In this document: one piece after another, positions 1 through 9,519 of the stretch
How the letters are laid out: each line of letters opens with the position of its first letter
Position numbering within the stretch: position 1 is the stretch's first letter
Assembly: GCA_028383925.1 (NCBI GenBank)
Contig: JAOEWO010000006.1
Coordinates: 59,711-123,710 of the forward strand
From: Winogradskyella sp.
Lineage (GTDB): Bacteria > Bacteroidota > Bacteroidia > Flavobacteriales > Flavobacteriaceae
DNA length: 64,000 bases
Direction of reading: 5' to 3'
Position numbers and translations under genes: made by a program
Notes under the pieces: generated by a model
Database searches by the model: none
What the model was told of the DNA's origin: nothing
What the model saw: the letters and a program-made list of their open reading frames with translations, nothing else

Positions 1-1
1 A

Positions 2-118
2 GAAGAAATACCTCAAGAAAACGATGCTATTGTAATAGATAATTTTAAGTTTACAATTACCGAAGTTTCATCTACAAAAATAAATGTGGTTCTCTTAAAA
101 ATCCTAGAAACCGACTAA
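2..118 (+). CDS. C-terminus of a CNNM/HlyC-type (hemolysin family, GldE-like) membrane protein, partial
   Basis: The window opens inside a gene whose reading frame (from base 2) stays open for 38 residues and stops with TAA at 116-118. The tail reads as a short beta-rich segment, with 'DNFKFTITEVSSTKINVV' preceded by 'IPQEND'. This resembles the end of the CorC_HlyC transporter-associated domain in the CBS-domain hemolysin/CNNM family, which in Flavobacteriaceae often sits directly before a PpiD-like peptidylprolyl isomerase, as here. The gliding protein GldE belongs to the same family, so a GldE identity is possible but cannot be decided from 38 residues. The assignment rests on this short tail plus synteny. 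Confidence 0.55.
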   Translation, partial: EEIPQENDAIVIDNFKFTITEVSSTKINVVLLKILETD

Positions 119-303
119 TAAGACACTGCTTAAGTAAAAACTAATATTCTCCTTTTATTATTTACTAGAAAGTGCTATTTTCGCATCCTTATTTGCACAA
201 AATATCCACTAAGATAATCGTTTTAAGTGTGTAACAAATTATCTAGGATGTGCACAGCAATTAATATTAAACAAACAAAATAAGCACACTAAACAAAAAC
301 GAC

Positions 304-2451
304 ATGGCAATTTTAAATAAAATTAGACAACGTTCACTAATATTAATATTAGTAATAGCATTAGCGTTATTTTCATTTGTAATTGGAGATTTATTCAAAA
401 ACTCTGATGCTTTAACTGGTGGTTCTCAAGATGTAATTGCAACTATAGAAGGTACAGACATTAATAGAAACGACTTTATGCAGAAGGTTAAAAATTACCA
501 AGAAAGGTTTGGTGGTGGTCAGTCTTCTACACAAGCAATGAATGCGATCTATAATCAAGAATTGCGTAAAGTAATTTTAGATGCAGAATTTAATAAATTA
601 GAGCTTTCTGTAGAGAAAGATGAAATGAGGGATTTACTAAAAACCAGCTTTTCATCATATCCTGAGTTTCAAGACCAAAATGGTAGCTTTGATGTTAACC
701 GTCTAAATGCGTTTATCGCTAATCTTAAAGATGTGCAGCCAGAGTCGGTGCAGTTAAGTAACTTTCAAGTTAACTATGAGAGTTGGGCAAATAACGAAAA
801 CACTATAGCTTCTAACGCTATACAACAAAGTTATTTTAATATGATAAAAGCCGGTGTTGGTTCTACAATTGCCGAAGCTAAAGATGAATACCTTGGTGAG
901 TCTAAAACTGTAGATATCTCATTTGTGCAAATACCTTATACTTCCATAGCTGATAGTTTGGTTAAAGTAACTAAAAGTGAAGTGCAAGATTTTATAAAGA
1001 AGAACAAAGAAGATTACCAAGTAGAGGCTACAAACAAAATCGTTTATGTAGAATTTAAAGAGGAGGCTTCAAAACAAGATGAAGATAATATTAAGGCTGG
1101 CCTAATGGCTTTAGTTAATGATAAGATTGAGTTTAATGATATTACTAAAGCTACAGACACAATTCTTGGTTTTAACAACGCAACTAATATTGAAGACTTT
1201 ATTAACTTAAACTCAGATGTAAAATATAGTGATACTTATTTAAGAGCATCTCAATTGCCAGCTGTTGCAAAAGATACATTAATGAATCTTGACGTTGGTA
1301 ATTATTATGGTCCTTACAGAGATGGTGAGTTTTTTAAGTTATCTAAAGTTGTAGGCATTAAGCAATCTGCAGACTCTTCTAAAGTGCGTCATATCTTAAT
1401 ACCTTACGCAGGTGGTAATAGAGCAGATCCTAGTATTACAAAAACAAGAGCGCAAGCACAAACTACTGCAGATAGCATTTTAGCACAAATAAAAGGCGGT
1501 ACTAAATTTGTAGATTTACTAGAGTTATCTTCAGATAAAGTTAGTAACGAAAATGATGGTGAAATAGAAATGGCGTACAACGCGTCTTTTGCACCAGAAT
1601 TTAGAGCTTATGGTTTCGAAAACAAAAAAGGTGATATTGCTGTAGTAGAAACTTCATTTGGTTTTCATGTTATAGAAGTTTTAGAGCAATCTAACTTTAG
1701 TAAAACAATTAAAATTGCAACCTTAGCTGATAAAGTTGAACCATCAGAACAAACACTTCAAGATGTATTTAACAAAATGTCTAAGTTTGAAATTGCAGCA
1801 AGAACAGGTGACTTTAACACTTTAGCAGAGGAACGTAAGTTAACAGCTAAGCCTATAACGTTTAAAGAACTAGACGAAACTATTCCTGGCTTAGGTAGTC
1901 AAAGAGAAGTTGTACGTTGGTCTTTTAATGACAATACAGATGCTGGTGATTTTAAAAGTTTTTCTATCGCAGGTTTTGGCTTTATAGTTGCAAAATTAGT
2001 AGAGAAAAACGAAAAAGGGTTAATGAACGTAGAAGATGCTTCTATCACTGCAATACCTGAAATTAAAAAAGAGAAAAAAGCAAAAATGATTCGCGAAAAA
2101 ATCTCTGGATCTACCGTTACAGATATTGCTAAAAACCAAGGTTTAAGTGCAAGAACAGCTGCTGCGGTAAGTATGAGTAATACAACATTATCTGGTGCTG
2201 GTGTAGAGCCGCAAGTTGTTGGTGCTGCTTTTGGCTTAAAAGTTGGTGCAACGTCTAAGCCTGTAAATGGTGTAAAGGGTGTTTATGTTTTAGAAGTGAC
2301 TAAGATAAATGAAGCGCCTGCTTTAGATAACTATACATCTTACGTTAATAGACTGAACACAGCAAGAAACGGAACAATACAAAGTAAAATATACCAGGCA
2401 TTAGAGAAATCTGCTGTCATAGAAGATAACAGAGCTAAAACGGTTTACTAA
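304..2451 (+). CDS. PpiD/SurA-like periplasmic peptidyl-prolyl cis-trans isomerase
   Basis: This is a 715-residue protein with a single N-terminal membrane anchor (about residues 11-30, a run of I/L/V/A/F) followed by a long periplasmic part. Residues about 30-200 match the SurA/PpiD-type N-terminal chaperone region. A PpiC-type (parvulin) rotamase domain spans about residues 355-465, from 'SSKVRHILIPYAGG' to 'FGFHVIEVLEQ'. Members fold outer-membrane and periplasmic proteins. The ATG at 304 follows a 185-base spacer after the upstream gene and is followed directly by the expected basic-then-hydrophobic anchor. The gene ends in a strong hairpin terminator, so it is probably monocistronic or the last gene of its unit. 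Confidence 0.9.
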   Translation: MAILNKIRQRSLILILVIALALFSFVIGDLFKNSDALTGGSQDVIATIEGTDINRNDFMQKVKNYQERFGGGQSSTQAMNAIYNQELRKVILDAEFNKLELSVEKDEMRDLLKTSFSSYPEFQDQNGSFDVNRLNAFIANLKDVQPESVQLSNFQVNYESWANNENTIASNAIQQSYFNMIKAGVGSTIAEAKDEYLGESKTVDISFVQIPYTSIADSLVKVTKSEVQDFIKKNKEDYQVEATNKIVYVEFKEEASKQDEDNIKAGLMALVNDKIEFNDITKATDTILGFNNATNIEDFINLNSDVKYSDTYLRASQLPAVAKDTLMNLDVGNYYGPYRDGEFFKLSKVVGIKQSADSSKVRHILIPYAGGNRADPSITKTRAQAQTTADSILAQIKGGTKFVDLLELSSDKVSNENDGEIEMAYNASFAPEFRAYGFENKKGDIAVVETSFGFHVIEVLEQSNFSKTIKIATLADKVEPSEQTLQDVFNKMSKFEIAARTGDFNTLAEERKLTAKPITFKELDETIPGLGSQREVVRWSFNDNTDAGDFKSFSIAGFGFIVAKLVEKNEKGLMNVEDASITAIPEIKKEKKAKMIREKISGSTVTDIAKNQGLSARTAAAVSMSNTTLSGAGVEPQVVGAAFGLKVGATSKPVNGVKGVYVLEVTKINEAPALDNYTSYVNRLNTARNGTIQSKIYQALEKSAVIEDNRAKTVY

Positions 2452-2475
2452 TTAGCTCATTATCTTATATAATTA

Positions 2476-2505
2476 AAAAGGCTTTACATCTCTGTAAAGC
2501 CTTTT
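2476..2505 (+). terminator. Rho-independent terminator after the PpiD-like gene
   Basis: A perfect 13-bp inverted repeat (AAAAGGCTTTACA, then TGTAAAGCCTTTT) encloses a 4-base loop at 2489-2492 and ends in a T run. It lies 25 bases past the stop codon of the isomerase gene. The A run on the other side means it could also work on the minus strand, for the convergent GHMP kinase gene that ends at 2603. Confidence 0.85.
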
Positions 2506-2602
2506 CTGTATTATAAAAAGTATGTAAGTGGTGTGTGTTTAAATGCTTAATTTACAAACTAATTTTGTGTGATGCATTAAGCCTAAAGCCGTTGATATGG
2601 TG

Positions 2603-3535
2603 TTAGCGTACCATCTCAGTATAAGGTATAATAGTATTAAAACCCTTAGATTTAAAATAATCGGTAGGATCTTCTTCTGCAGTTACCATTACAAAATCAC
2701 CTCCCCAAGCACCTAAACTTTTAACAGATCCTTTAAAATCTTTAAATAATCTAGATTTTATAGGCTTTTGGTCAATTAATTCTGCAATAAGATCTTCATG
2801 TTTAACTACTAAAATCTCGAATACAGATAAAGTGTCACAGCTAATTATACTTTCTGTTATTGCGTTTACACGCTCTATAATTTTAGCATCAATACGGCCT
2901 TTCTTTTTGTAAGTTGCTATGGCATCTCTACTATTTTGTTTTTCATTAAGATAAACAAAATAGAGATGGTCTTTAAAGCTAGGCTCAAAAGTGACTGTCT
3001 CAACTAATGGTTTTCTGGCATAGCGTAGTTGGTATGTAACAGGTGCATCATTTTGTGCGCAGGCAATATCATAACCACTACCTTTAAAAGTTTTTTCTAA
3101 AAGTTGGTAAGCATCAACTTCTGCCCAATCTGCTATATTATTAATAAGTGTAGAAGAGGTGCCAAGGCCCCAAAGTCTATTAAAATCTTGATCTGTTGTT
3201 ATGGTATACCCTTGGTCAGAGTTTAAAAACTCAGGGTTTAAATCGTGAGCAACAGTTAAGATTTGTATCAGTCGTTTTGAAATATCGGTATAATGCTTCG
3301 CTTTTAATCTGAGTTTTCGAGAAGTATTATTAATGGTAAATTCATCTTCAAACCAAACTTCGCCGAGTTCATTACTACTTTTCCAAACAATTTTTTTTCT
3401 TGTATTTTTTTTCACACTCAGTGATTGTCCGTATTTTGTAGGTATAGCTAATGCTTTAGCACCATCTAAAACGACATACTCAGCCGTTAGTAATAATTTT
3501 CCGTTGCTACGGTATGTTTTAGCTTTAGAACTCAA
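2603..3535 (-). CDS. GYDIA-family GHMP kinase (mevalonate-pathway-type small-molecule kinase)
   Basis: This 310-residue GHMP-superfamily kinase has the ATP-loop motif 'GLGTSSTLINN' and the signature 'GSGYDIACA' after which the GYDIA family is named. The N-terminal 'SNGKLLLTAEYVVLDGA' matches the substrate-side start of mevalonate and phosphomevalonate kinases. It follows the HMG-CoA reductase gene by 18 bases on the same strand, so both are almost certainly co-transcribed, and a role as an isoprenoid-pathway kinase is a reasonable inference. Its exact substrate is not shown by sequence. The start appears to be TTG at 3535, because no ATG lies before the conserved N-terminus. Confidence 0.85.
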   Translation of the reverse strand: MSSKAKTYRSNGKLLLTAEYVVLDGAKALAIPTKYGQSLSVKKNTRKKIVWKSSNELGEVWFEDEFTINNTSRKLRLKAKHYTDISKRLIQILTVAHDLNPEFLNSDQGYTITTDQDFNRLWGLGTSSTLINNIADWAEVDAYQLLEKTFKGSGYDIACAQNDAPVTYQLRYARKPLVETVTFEPSFKDHLYFVYLNEKQNSRDAIATYKKKGRIDAKIIERVNAITESIISCDTLSVFEILVVKHEDLIAELIDQKPIKSRLFKDFKGSVKSLGAWGGDFVMVTAEEDPTDYFKSKGFNTIIPYTEMVR

Positions 3536-3553
3536 AGTTTTTATTATTTAGTA

Positions 3554-4855
3554 TTAGTTTCTTAATTTTTTTAAAGCGTCAACCACAGCACTGTGTGTAA
3601 CGACATTAGTTTTAAAATGATTAACAATTTCAGCTTTTTCAATTGCAGTAGCTTCAAACTGATTTAGAATATTCATTAAGTGCATTTTCATGTGCCCTTC
3701 TTGTATTCCGGTAGTGGTTAATGATTTTACAGCTGCAAAATTTTGAGCCAATCCTGCAACAGCCACTACTTGCATTAACGCTTTAGCGGTGGGTTTCTCT
3801 AACAATTCTAACGAAAATTTAACTAGAGGATGTAAGCCAGTTAAACCACCAATGGTGCCTAAAGCTAGGGGTATTTCTATCCAAAACTTAAACATACCGT
3901 CAGTAATAGTGCAATGTGTTAAGCTTGCGTATTTTCCGTTTCTAGAGGCATAAGCATGCACGCCAGCTTCAACGGCTCTAAAGTCATTACCAGTAGCTAA
4001 AACAACAGCGTCAATACCATTCATTATCCCCTTGTTGTGCGTTACCGCTCTGTAAGGTTCTATTTCTGCAATATTTATGGCTTGCTTAAATTTTTGTACA
4101 AAGATTTCGGGATGCTCTATGTCTTTACTTTTTAAGTCTGCTATAGGGCAAGACACCTCTGCTTTAACCAAACAGTTAGGTACGTAATTAGATAGAATAC
4201 TCATTACAATATCTAGGTTGCCATCTAAGGTGTCTTCAGCTTCGCTTTTAAATGTTTGTGCAAATTGCTCTAAGCACGAATTAATAAAATTTGCGCCCAT
4301 CGCATCTAAAGTCTCAAACGTGGCGTGCAATTGGTAATAGTTGGCTAAATCTTCAGTCTTATTTTTTAATTCAATATCTAAAATACCTCCGCCACGACGT
4401 TGCATGTTTTTGGTAATGCCAGATGCAGACTCAATTAATTTTGGTTTTACTTTATTAAAAAAAGATTGTAGTGCTGTAAAATTACCATCAAAAGTAAAGT
4501 GAACCTGGCCAATTTTTTCTGTTGCAATTACTTCAGCTTTAAAGCCACCTCTGTCTAACCAAAATTTAGCAGCCTTACTAGCCGCAGCTACTACAGAGCT
4601 TTCCTCTATAGCCATTGGTATGGTGTATAATGCATCATTTATTAAAAAATTTGGTGCAACACCCAATGGTAAATAATAGTTTGTAATGGTGTTTTCTATA
4701 AACTCATCATGTAATTTTTGGAGCTTTTCGTCCGAGTTCCAATACTGGGTAATGAGTTGTTTTGCGCTGTCTTTATCCGTAAAATACGTGCTAATAAGCC
4801 AGTCAATTTTATCTAGTTTTGAAAGCTTACTGAAGCCAGAAATAGCGTTAGGCAT
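3554..4855 (-). CDS. mvaA: Hydroxymethylglutaryl-CoA reductase, class II
   Basis: This 433-residue enzyme interconverts HMG-CoA and mevalonate. The four catalytic residues of class II reductases can be placed by motif: Glu in 'AIEESSVVAAAS', Lys in 'THNKGIMNG', Asp in 'GNDFRAVEAG' and His in 'EGHMKMHL'. The length and the 'IGGLTGLHPLVK' segment fit the class found in Pseudomonas mevalonii and in Bacteroidota. In this phylum the enzyme is usually biosynthetic despite the 'degradative' family label; that is inference. It is the first gene of a two-gene operon with the GHMP kinase and has a TATCTTTG box just upstream. Confidence 0.95.
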   Translation of the reverse strand: MPNAISGFSKLSKLDKIDWLISTYFTDKDSAKQLITQYWNSDEKLQKLHDEFIENTITNYYLPLGVAPNFLINDALYTIPMAIEESSVVAAASKAAKFWLDRGGFKAEVIATEKIGQVHFTFDGNFTALQSFFNKVKPKLIESASGITKNMQRRGGGILDIELKNKTEDLANYYQLHATFETLDAMGANFINSCLEQFAQTFKSEAEDTLDGNLDIVMSILSNYVPNCLVKAEVSCPIADLKSKDIEHPEIFVQKFKQAINIAEIEPYRAVTHNKGIMNGIDAVVLATGNDFRAVEAGVHAYASRNGKYASLTHCTITDGMFKFWIEIPLALGTIGGLTGLHPLVKFSLELLEKPTAKALMQVVAVAGLAQNFAAVKSLTTTGIQEGHMKMHLMNILNQFEATAIEKAEIVNHFKTNVVTHSAVVDALKKLRN

Positions 4856-4876
4856 ATTTGTTTTGGTTTAAAAACA

Positions 4877-4884
4877 CAAAGATA
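4877..4884 (-). promoter_or_regulatory. mvaA: -7 box of the mvaA-GHMP kinase operon
   Basis: On the minus strand this reads TATCTTTG, a perfect match to the Bacteroidota -7 consensus TAnnTTTG, ending 22 bases before the mvaA ATG. No TTG is seen at the expected -33 distance (17-23 bases upstream), so only the -7 element is supported. Confidence 0.5.
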
Positions 4885-4954
4885 CTTAGGATTGGGATAA
4901 AAAGGGTCTTTAAACAACTATTATTGCTGATTTACTGTTAAGAATAGCGATTTT

Positions 4955-4988
4955 TTGCATTATTTTTAGTAAACTTGGCATAGTTTTA
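4955..4988 (+). promoter_or_regulatory. Possible promoter of the DPP-IV-like peptidase gene
   Basis: A TTG at 4955-4957 is followed after 23 bases by TAGTTTTA (4981-4988), which is 7 of 8 to the TAnnTTTG consensus. The spacing lies at the upper limit of the known 17-23 range. The box ends 15 bases before the ATG, leaving a very short leader. Confidence 0.35.
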
Positions 4989-5003
4989 TTTAAAAAATAA
5001 AAG

Positions 5004-7205
5004 ATGAAATTAAGACACTTTATTGCCCTTGTAGGTTTTTTAACAACTTCACTAATTTATTGTCAAGACAAACAGATTACACTCAACGAGATATGGGGTG
5101 GTGAATTTAGAACCGAAGGTATGCAGGCTTTGCATTCTATGAACAACGGTAAACAATATTCTGTGCTAAATGTAGATAGGCAAACTAGAAACGCTACTAT
5201 TGATATTTACGATTATAAAACATTAGAAAAAGTTAAAACCTTAGTGTCTTCTGCAGATATCGCAGAGATTCAAGGTTTTTTTGATTACAGCTTTAGTACA
5301 GACGAATCTAAAATTATATTAACTACAAAATCAACACCAGTTTTTAGACGCTCTACTTTGGGCGAATATTATATTTATGATATCGCTTCAAAAAACGTGA
5401 CTAAAGTATCAGATAATTTGGTGCAAGAACCAACATTATCACCAGATGCAACTAAGATTGCTTATGGATTTCAAAATAACTTATATGTAAAAGATTTAGC
5501 GTCTGGTAACGTAGAACAAATGACATTTGACGGTGAAAAGAATAAAATAATTAACGGTATTACAGACTGGGTTTACGAAGAAGAATTTGGTTTTGTGCGT
5601 GCTTTTGATTGGAATGCAAACAGCAATCAAATTGCTTTTATTCGTTTTGATGAAACTGAAGTGCCAGAATTTTCGATGGATGTTTTTGGCTCTGGCTTGT
5701 ACCAAACACAACAAGTTTTTAAATATCCTAAAGCAGGTGAAGCCAATTCTAAAGTGTCTCTTCACTTATACAACACCAATACTAAAACCTTAAAAGAATT
5801 AACGGTTAATAAGTCTTATCAAGATTTTTATATCCCGAGATTAGAATGGACAAATGATGCAGGCGTATTAAGCGTTCAGTTTATGAATCGTCACCAAAAC
5901 GAGTTAGACCTTTGGCGGTTAAACACTAAAAATAATACCTCAGATTTGGTTTTAGCTGAAAAAGATAAAGCGTATATAGATGCTACATTCAATTTAACAT
6001 TTTTAAAAGATAATAGTTTTATTTGGACGAGCGAAAAGGATGGGTATAACCATATTTACTACCATGCAAATAATGGTAAATTAATAAACAAGGTAACGCA
6101 AGGCAATTGGGAAGTGACGGATTATTATGGTTTTAATGAAAAAGAAAACACTATTTATTACCAATCTGTTGAAAACGGATCTACTAACAGAGATGTTTAT
6201 TCTATAAAATTAAATGGCAAAAACAAAAAGCGTTTAACTAAACTTAACGGTACAAATAGTGCCTCGTTTAGTGCGGATTTCACCTATTTTATAAATACAT
6301 TTTCTAGTGCAGCACTGCCACAAAAATATACACTAAACAGTGCTAAAACAGGAGAAGTTTTAAAGCTGATAAAGGATAATGACAAGCTAGCTCAAAAAGT
6401 AAATAACTATGTTATGTCTAAAAAAGAGTTTAGCACCATTACAATTAATGGTAATGATCTAAACATGTGGATGATTAAACCCGCTAACTTTGATGCAACT
6501 AAAACGTATCCGTTATTTATGTACCAATACTCTGGTCCGGGTTCGCAACAAGTAGCCAATAGATGGAATAGTGCCAACGATTATTGGTACCAAATGTTAG
6601 CACAGCAAGGTTATATAGTGGCGTGTGTAGATGGCAGAGGAACAGGTTTTAAAGGTGCCGATTTTAAAAAGGTGACACAAAACGAATTAGGTAAATATGA
6701 AATTGAAGATCAGATTTCTGCGGCTAAAGCGTTAGGAGCTTTGCCTTATATTGATGCCTCTAGAATAGGAATTTGGGGTTGGAGCTATGGTGGCTTTATG
6801 AGTAGTAATGCCTTATTTAAAGGTAATGCTGTTTTTAAAATGGCTATAGCTGTGGCTCCTGTAACAAGTTGGAGATTTTATGACACTATTTATACAGAGC
6901 GTTATATGACGACGCCTCAAGAAAACCCTAGTGGTTACGACGAAAACTCACCAATAAATCATGTAGACAAATTACAAGGCGATTTTCTGTTAATACATGG
7001 ATCTGGTGATGATAATGTACATTTACAAAACACCATGCGTATGGTTGAGGCATTAATACAAGCAAACAAGCAGTTTGAATGGATGATATACCCAGACAAA
7101 AATCATGGCATTTATGGAGGCAATACAAGACTTCATTTATACTCTAAAATGACTAACTTTTTAAATAAAACTTTGGGCGATAAGCTAGAGGTGAATAAAG
7201 AATAG
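5004..7205 (+). CDS. S9 family peptidase, dipeptidyl peptidase IV type
   Basis: This is a 733-residue exported serine peptidase. An N-terminal signal peptide (about residues 1-20, ending near Cys20-Gln21) precedes a beta-propeller DPP-IV N domain of about 450 residues and a C-terminal alpha/beta hydrolase domain. The catalytic triad can be placed at Ser594 in 'GWSYGG', Asp669 in 'GSGDDNVH' and His701 in 'KNHGIYGG'. The conserved glutamate-containing 'DWVYEEEF' segment of the DPP-IV propeller, which binds the substrate amino terminus, is also present. These enzymes release X-Pro or X-Ala dipeptides in the periplasm. The next gene, 61 bases downstream, is a proton-coupled oligopeptide transporter, so together they form a plausible peptide-scavenging pair. 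Confidence 0.92.
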   Translation: MKLRHFIALVGFLTTSLIYCQDKQITLNEIWGGEFRTEGMQALHSMNNGKQYSVLNVDRQTRNATIDIYDYKTLEKVKTLVSSADIAEIQGFFDYSFSTDESKIILTTKSTPVFRRSTLGEYYIYDIASKNVTKVSDNLVQEPTLSPDATKIAYGFQNNLYVKDLASGNVEQMTFDGEKNKIINGITDWVYEEEFGFVRAFDWNANSNQIAFIRFDETEVPEFSMDVFGSGLYQTQQVFKYPKAGEANSKVSLHLYNTNTKTLKELTVNKSYQDFYIPRLEWTNDAGVLSVQFMNRHQNELDLWRLNTKNNTSDLVLAEKDKAYIDATFNLTFLKDNSFIWTSEKDGYNHIYYHANNGKLINKVTQGNWEVTDYYGFNEKENTIYYQSVENGSTNRDVYSIKLNGKNKKRLTKLNGTNSASFSADFTYFINTFSSAALPQKYTLNSAKTGEVLKLIKDNDKLAQKVNNYVMSKKEFSTITINGNDLNMWMIKPANFDATKTYPLFMYQYSGPGSQQVANRWNSANDYWYQMLAQQGYIVACVDGRGTGFKGADFKKVTQNELGKYEIEDQISAAKALGALPYIDASRIGIWGWSYGGFMSSNALFKGNAVFKMAIAVAPVTSWRFYDTIYTERYMTTPQENPSGYDENSPINHVDKLQGDFLLIHGSGDDNVHLQNTMRMVEALIQANKQFEWMIYPDKNHGIYGGNTRLHLYSKMTNFLNKTLGDKLEVNKE

Positions 7206-7266
7206 AAATTAAAGTCTATTTTTAATTAAACGATAAACTAATTAATACTAACTAATATAATTATAT

Positions 7267-8856
7267 ATGGAATTTAAATTTGGAGGTTCAGCAGAGAACC
7301 AAAAAACCGTCTTAGGTCATCCCTCAGGACTATTCGTCCTTTTCTTCACAGAAATGTGGGAACGTTTTTCTTACTATGGAATGCGTGCATTATTGGTGTT
7401 ATTTTTAGTATCAACAATTATTGATGGTGGTTGGGAATGGAGTAGAGCTGATGCTTTAGTCCTATATGGCTGGTACACAGGTTTAGTTTATATAACACCT
7501 ATTATTGGTGGTTTTATTGCCGACAAATTTATGGGCTACAGAAGAGCTGTTGTTCTTGGGGCTTTTATTATGACATTAGGACACGCTTCTATGGCATTAG
7601 AAGGAATGACTTCTATGTTTTTCTACGCAGGTTTATCTTTCTTAATTATTGGAAACGGTTTTTTTAAGCCAAATATTTCATCAATGGTTGGTCAGCTATA
7701 CAAATCTCAAGGAAAGGAAAAAGATGCTGGTTATACCATATTTTATATGGGTATTAACGCAGGTGCATTTTTAGGTATATTATTATGTGGTTACATAGGT
7801 GAAAATATTGGCTGGCATTATGGATTTGGACTTGCAGGTATTTTTATGTTTTTAGGAATGTTACAATTCTATTTTACACAAAGTATTTTTGGTAAAATAG
7901 GTTTATCACCAAAACAATCAGATGATTTTGATGATGTAATTGAGGATAGTATAGAAAAAATTGAGGATAATATAGAAGATGTAGTACATGAAGCAGAAAG
8001 CTCTAAAGTAGTAAGAGATAGATTATTTGTAATAGGAATATTTTCTTTATTCGTTATTTTCTTTTGGTGGGCATTTGAGCAAGCAGGTGGTTCTATGACC
8101 ATCTTCGCTGCAGATTACACGGATAGAGCTTTAGAAGGAAGTGCCGCTCTTACATTTAAAATTGTCAATACGATAATTACTGTTGTGCCAATGGTTGTAA
8201 TAACTTGGGTTTTGGCGATGCTGTTTAAACAGACATTTAAGAAATATGCATTGGCTAATATATTATTGGCATTGAGTTTTGTTATTATTTGGGGAATTGT
8301 AATTTGGATGTTAAATAGAGAATTTCAAGCGGATACTACAGAAGTGCCAGCATCTTGGTTCTCGGTATTAAACTCCTTATTTATTATATTATTTGCACCT
8401 TTATTTTCTAAAATATGGGAAAGTAAATTAAATCCATCAGGACCAATTAAATTTGCTATAGGTTTATTGCTAGTCGGACTAGGTTTTGCAGCATTAGCTT
8501 ACGGTTCTGCTGGTATTCCAGATGGTGCTAAAACTGCTTCAGTGAGTTTAATATACTTAGTAGTAGCATATTTTTTACACACTATGGGTGAGCTTTGTGT
8601 GTCACCAGTAGGTTTATCTTATGTGAGTAAATTAGCACCAGTTAAACTAGTGAGTATGATGTTTGGTATTTGGTTTACTGCAAATTTTTTCGCTAATCTT
8701 TTAGGAGGTTTTACAGGAAGTTACATGGATCCAATTATGGAAGAGCATGGCTTATCTACTTTCTTTTTAATATTTACCATTATTCCTATAGTTGCGGCTG
8801 TAATAATGTTTTTATTAAACCCTATGTTAAAGCGTAAAATGCACGGAATTGATTAA
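7267..8856 (+). CDS. POT/PTR family proton-dependent oligopeptide transporter
   Basis: This 529-residue multi-span membrane protein belongs to the POT branch of the major facilitator superfamily. The signature ExxERFxYYG is present as 'EMWERFSYYGMRALL' near residues 31-45. Family members import di- and tripeptides with protons. A hydrophilic, acidic loop around residues 215-250 ('DDVIEDSIEKIEDNIEDV') separates the two six-helix halves. It lies right after the DPP-IV-like peptidase and is closed by a terminator hairpin at 8882-8910. The peptidase releases dipeptides in the periplasm and this protein can take them up; that pairing is inferred from context. Confidence 0.93.
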   Translation: MEFKFGGSAENQKTVLGHPSGLFVLFFTEMWERFSYYGMRALLVLFLVSTIIDGGWEWSRADALVLYGWYTGLVYITPIIGGFIADKFMGYRRAVVLGAFIMTLGHASMALEGMTSMFFYAGLSFLIIGNGFFKPNISSMVGQLYKSQGKEKDAGYTIFYMGINAGAFLGILLCGYIGENIGWHYGFGLAGIFMFLGMLQFYFTQSIFGKIGLSPKQSDDFDDVIEDSIEKIEDNIEDVVHEAESSKVVRDRLFVIGIFSLFVIFFWWAFEQAGGSMTIFAADYTDRALEGSAALTFKIVNTIITVVPMVVITWVLAMLFKQTFKKYALANILLALSFVIIWGIVIWMLNREFQADTTEVPASWFSVLNSLFIILFAPLFSKIWESKLNPSGPIKFAIGLLLVGLGFAALAYGSAGIPDGAKTASVSLIYLVVAYFLHTMGELCVSPVGLSYVSKLAPVKLVSMMFGIWFTANFFANLLGGFTGSYMDPIMEEHGLSTFFLIFTIIPIVAAVIMFLLNPMLKRKMHGID

Positions 8857-8881
8857 ATCAATAAAACCGTTAAAATATATT

Positions 8882-8910
8882 AAAAATGCTCCTGAAAAGG
8901 AGCATTTTTT
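8882..8910 (+). terminator. Rho-independent terminator after the POT transporter gene
   Basis: The 11-bp inverted repeat AAAAATGCTCC / GGAGCATTTTT flanks a six-base loop (TGAAAA) and runs into T6. It lies 26 bases after the transporter stop codon. A spurious upstream ATG for the next gene falls inside this hairpin. Confidence 0.85.
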
Positions 8911-8945
8911 GTAAGTTGGGCACAACATTTGCAACGCATCTAAAT

Positions 8946-9509
8946 ATGAAAAATATACTATTTGTTTTTACATTGGCATTATTTACATCTTTTAAGCCAA
9001 TACCAAAAGACACCACAGCTAATAAGATAAACTGGATAACTATTGAAGAGGCCATTGAGCTTCAAAAAAAGGAACCACGTAAAATTATGATGGATGTTTA
9101 TACCAATTGGTGTGGTCCTTGTAAAATGTTAGATAAAAACACGTTTCAGAATCCAGATGTGGTAGATTATATGAATAAGAACTATTACGCTGTAAAGTTT
9201 AATGCAGAAGGTAATGATACTGTAGATTTTCAAGATAAAACGTTTACAAATCCAAATTACGATCCTGCCAAGGCTAACAGAAGAAATAGTCCTCACGAAT
9301 TTGCAAGATTTTTAAAGGTAAAGGCCTATCCTACAATGGTGTTTTTTGATGAAGAAGCTAATTACATTACTCCAATATCTGGTTATTTAAAGCCACAACA
9401 ATTAGAGTTGTATCTAAAAATGTTTAAAGCAGACGCGCATAAAGATATGGATACGCAAGAGAAGTTTAACGCATACTATAAAGCGTTTAAGCCTACATTT
9501 AAAGAATAG
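8946..9509 (+). CDS. Secreted thioredoxin-fold protein
   Basis: This 187-residue protein has a hydrophobic N-terminus (about residues 2-16, signal peptide-like) and a thioredoxin fold with the redox motif 'WCGPCK', plus the cis-proline region 'KAYPTMVFFD'. It resembles DUF255/thioredoxin_7-type periplasmic reductases of Bacteroidota, which handle disulfides outside the cytoplasm; its specific partner is unknown. I chose the ATG at 8946 rather than the in-frame ATG at 8886, because the latter lies inside the preceding terminator hairpin and would put 20 atypical residues ahead of the signal peptide. It converges with comEC, leaving 10 bases between the two stop codons. Confidence 0.85.
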   Translation: MKNILFVFTLALFTSFKPIPKDTTANKINWITIEEAIELQKKEPRKIMMDVYTNWCGPCKMLDKNTFQNPDVVDYMNKNYYAVKFNAEGNDTVDFQDKTFTNPNYDPAKANRRNSPHEFARFLKVKAYPTMVFFDEEANYITPISGYLKPQQLELYLKMFKADAHKDMDTQEKFNAYYKAFKPTFKE

Positions 9510-9519
9510 TAAAAACACA

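Noticed and set aside
176..183. TATTTTCG as promoter of the PpiD-like gene
   Set aside because: It has one mismatch to the box, no TTG at -33 and a 120-base leader; too weak to list as a feature.
8886..8945. Earlier ATG for the thioredoxin-like protein
   Set aside because: It lies within the hairpin terminator of the preceding gene, and the resulting 20 residues do not resemble a signal peptide, whereas the ATG at 8946 starts one.
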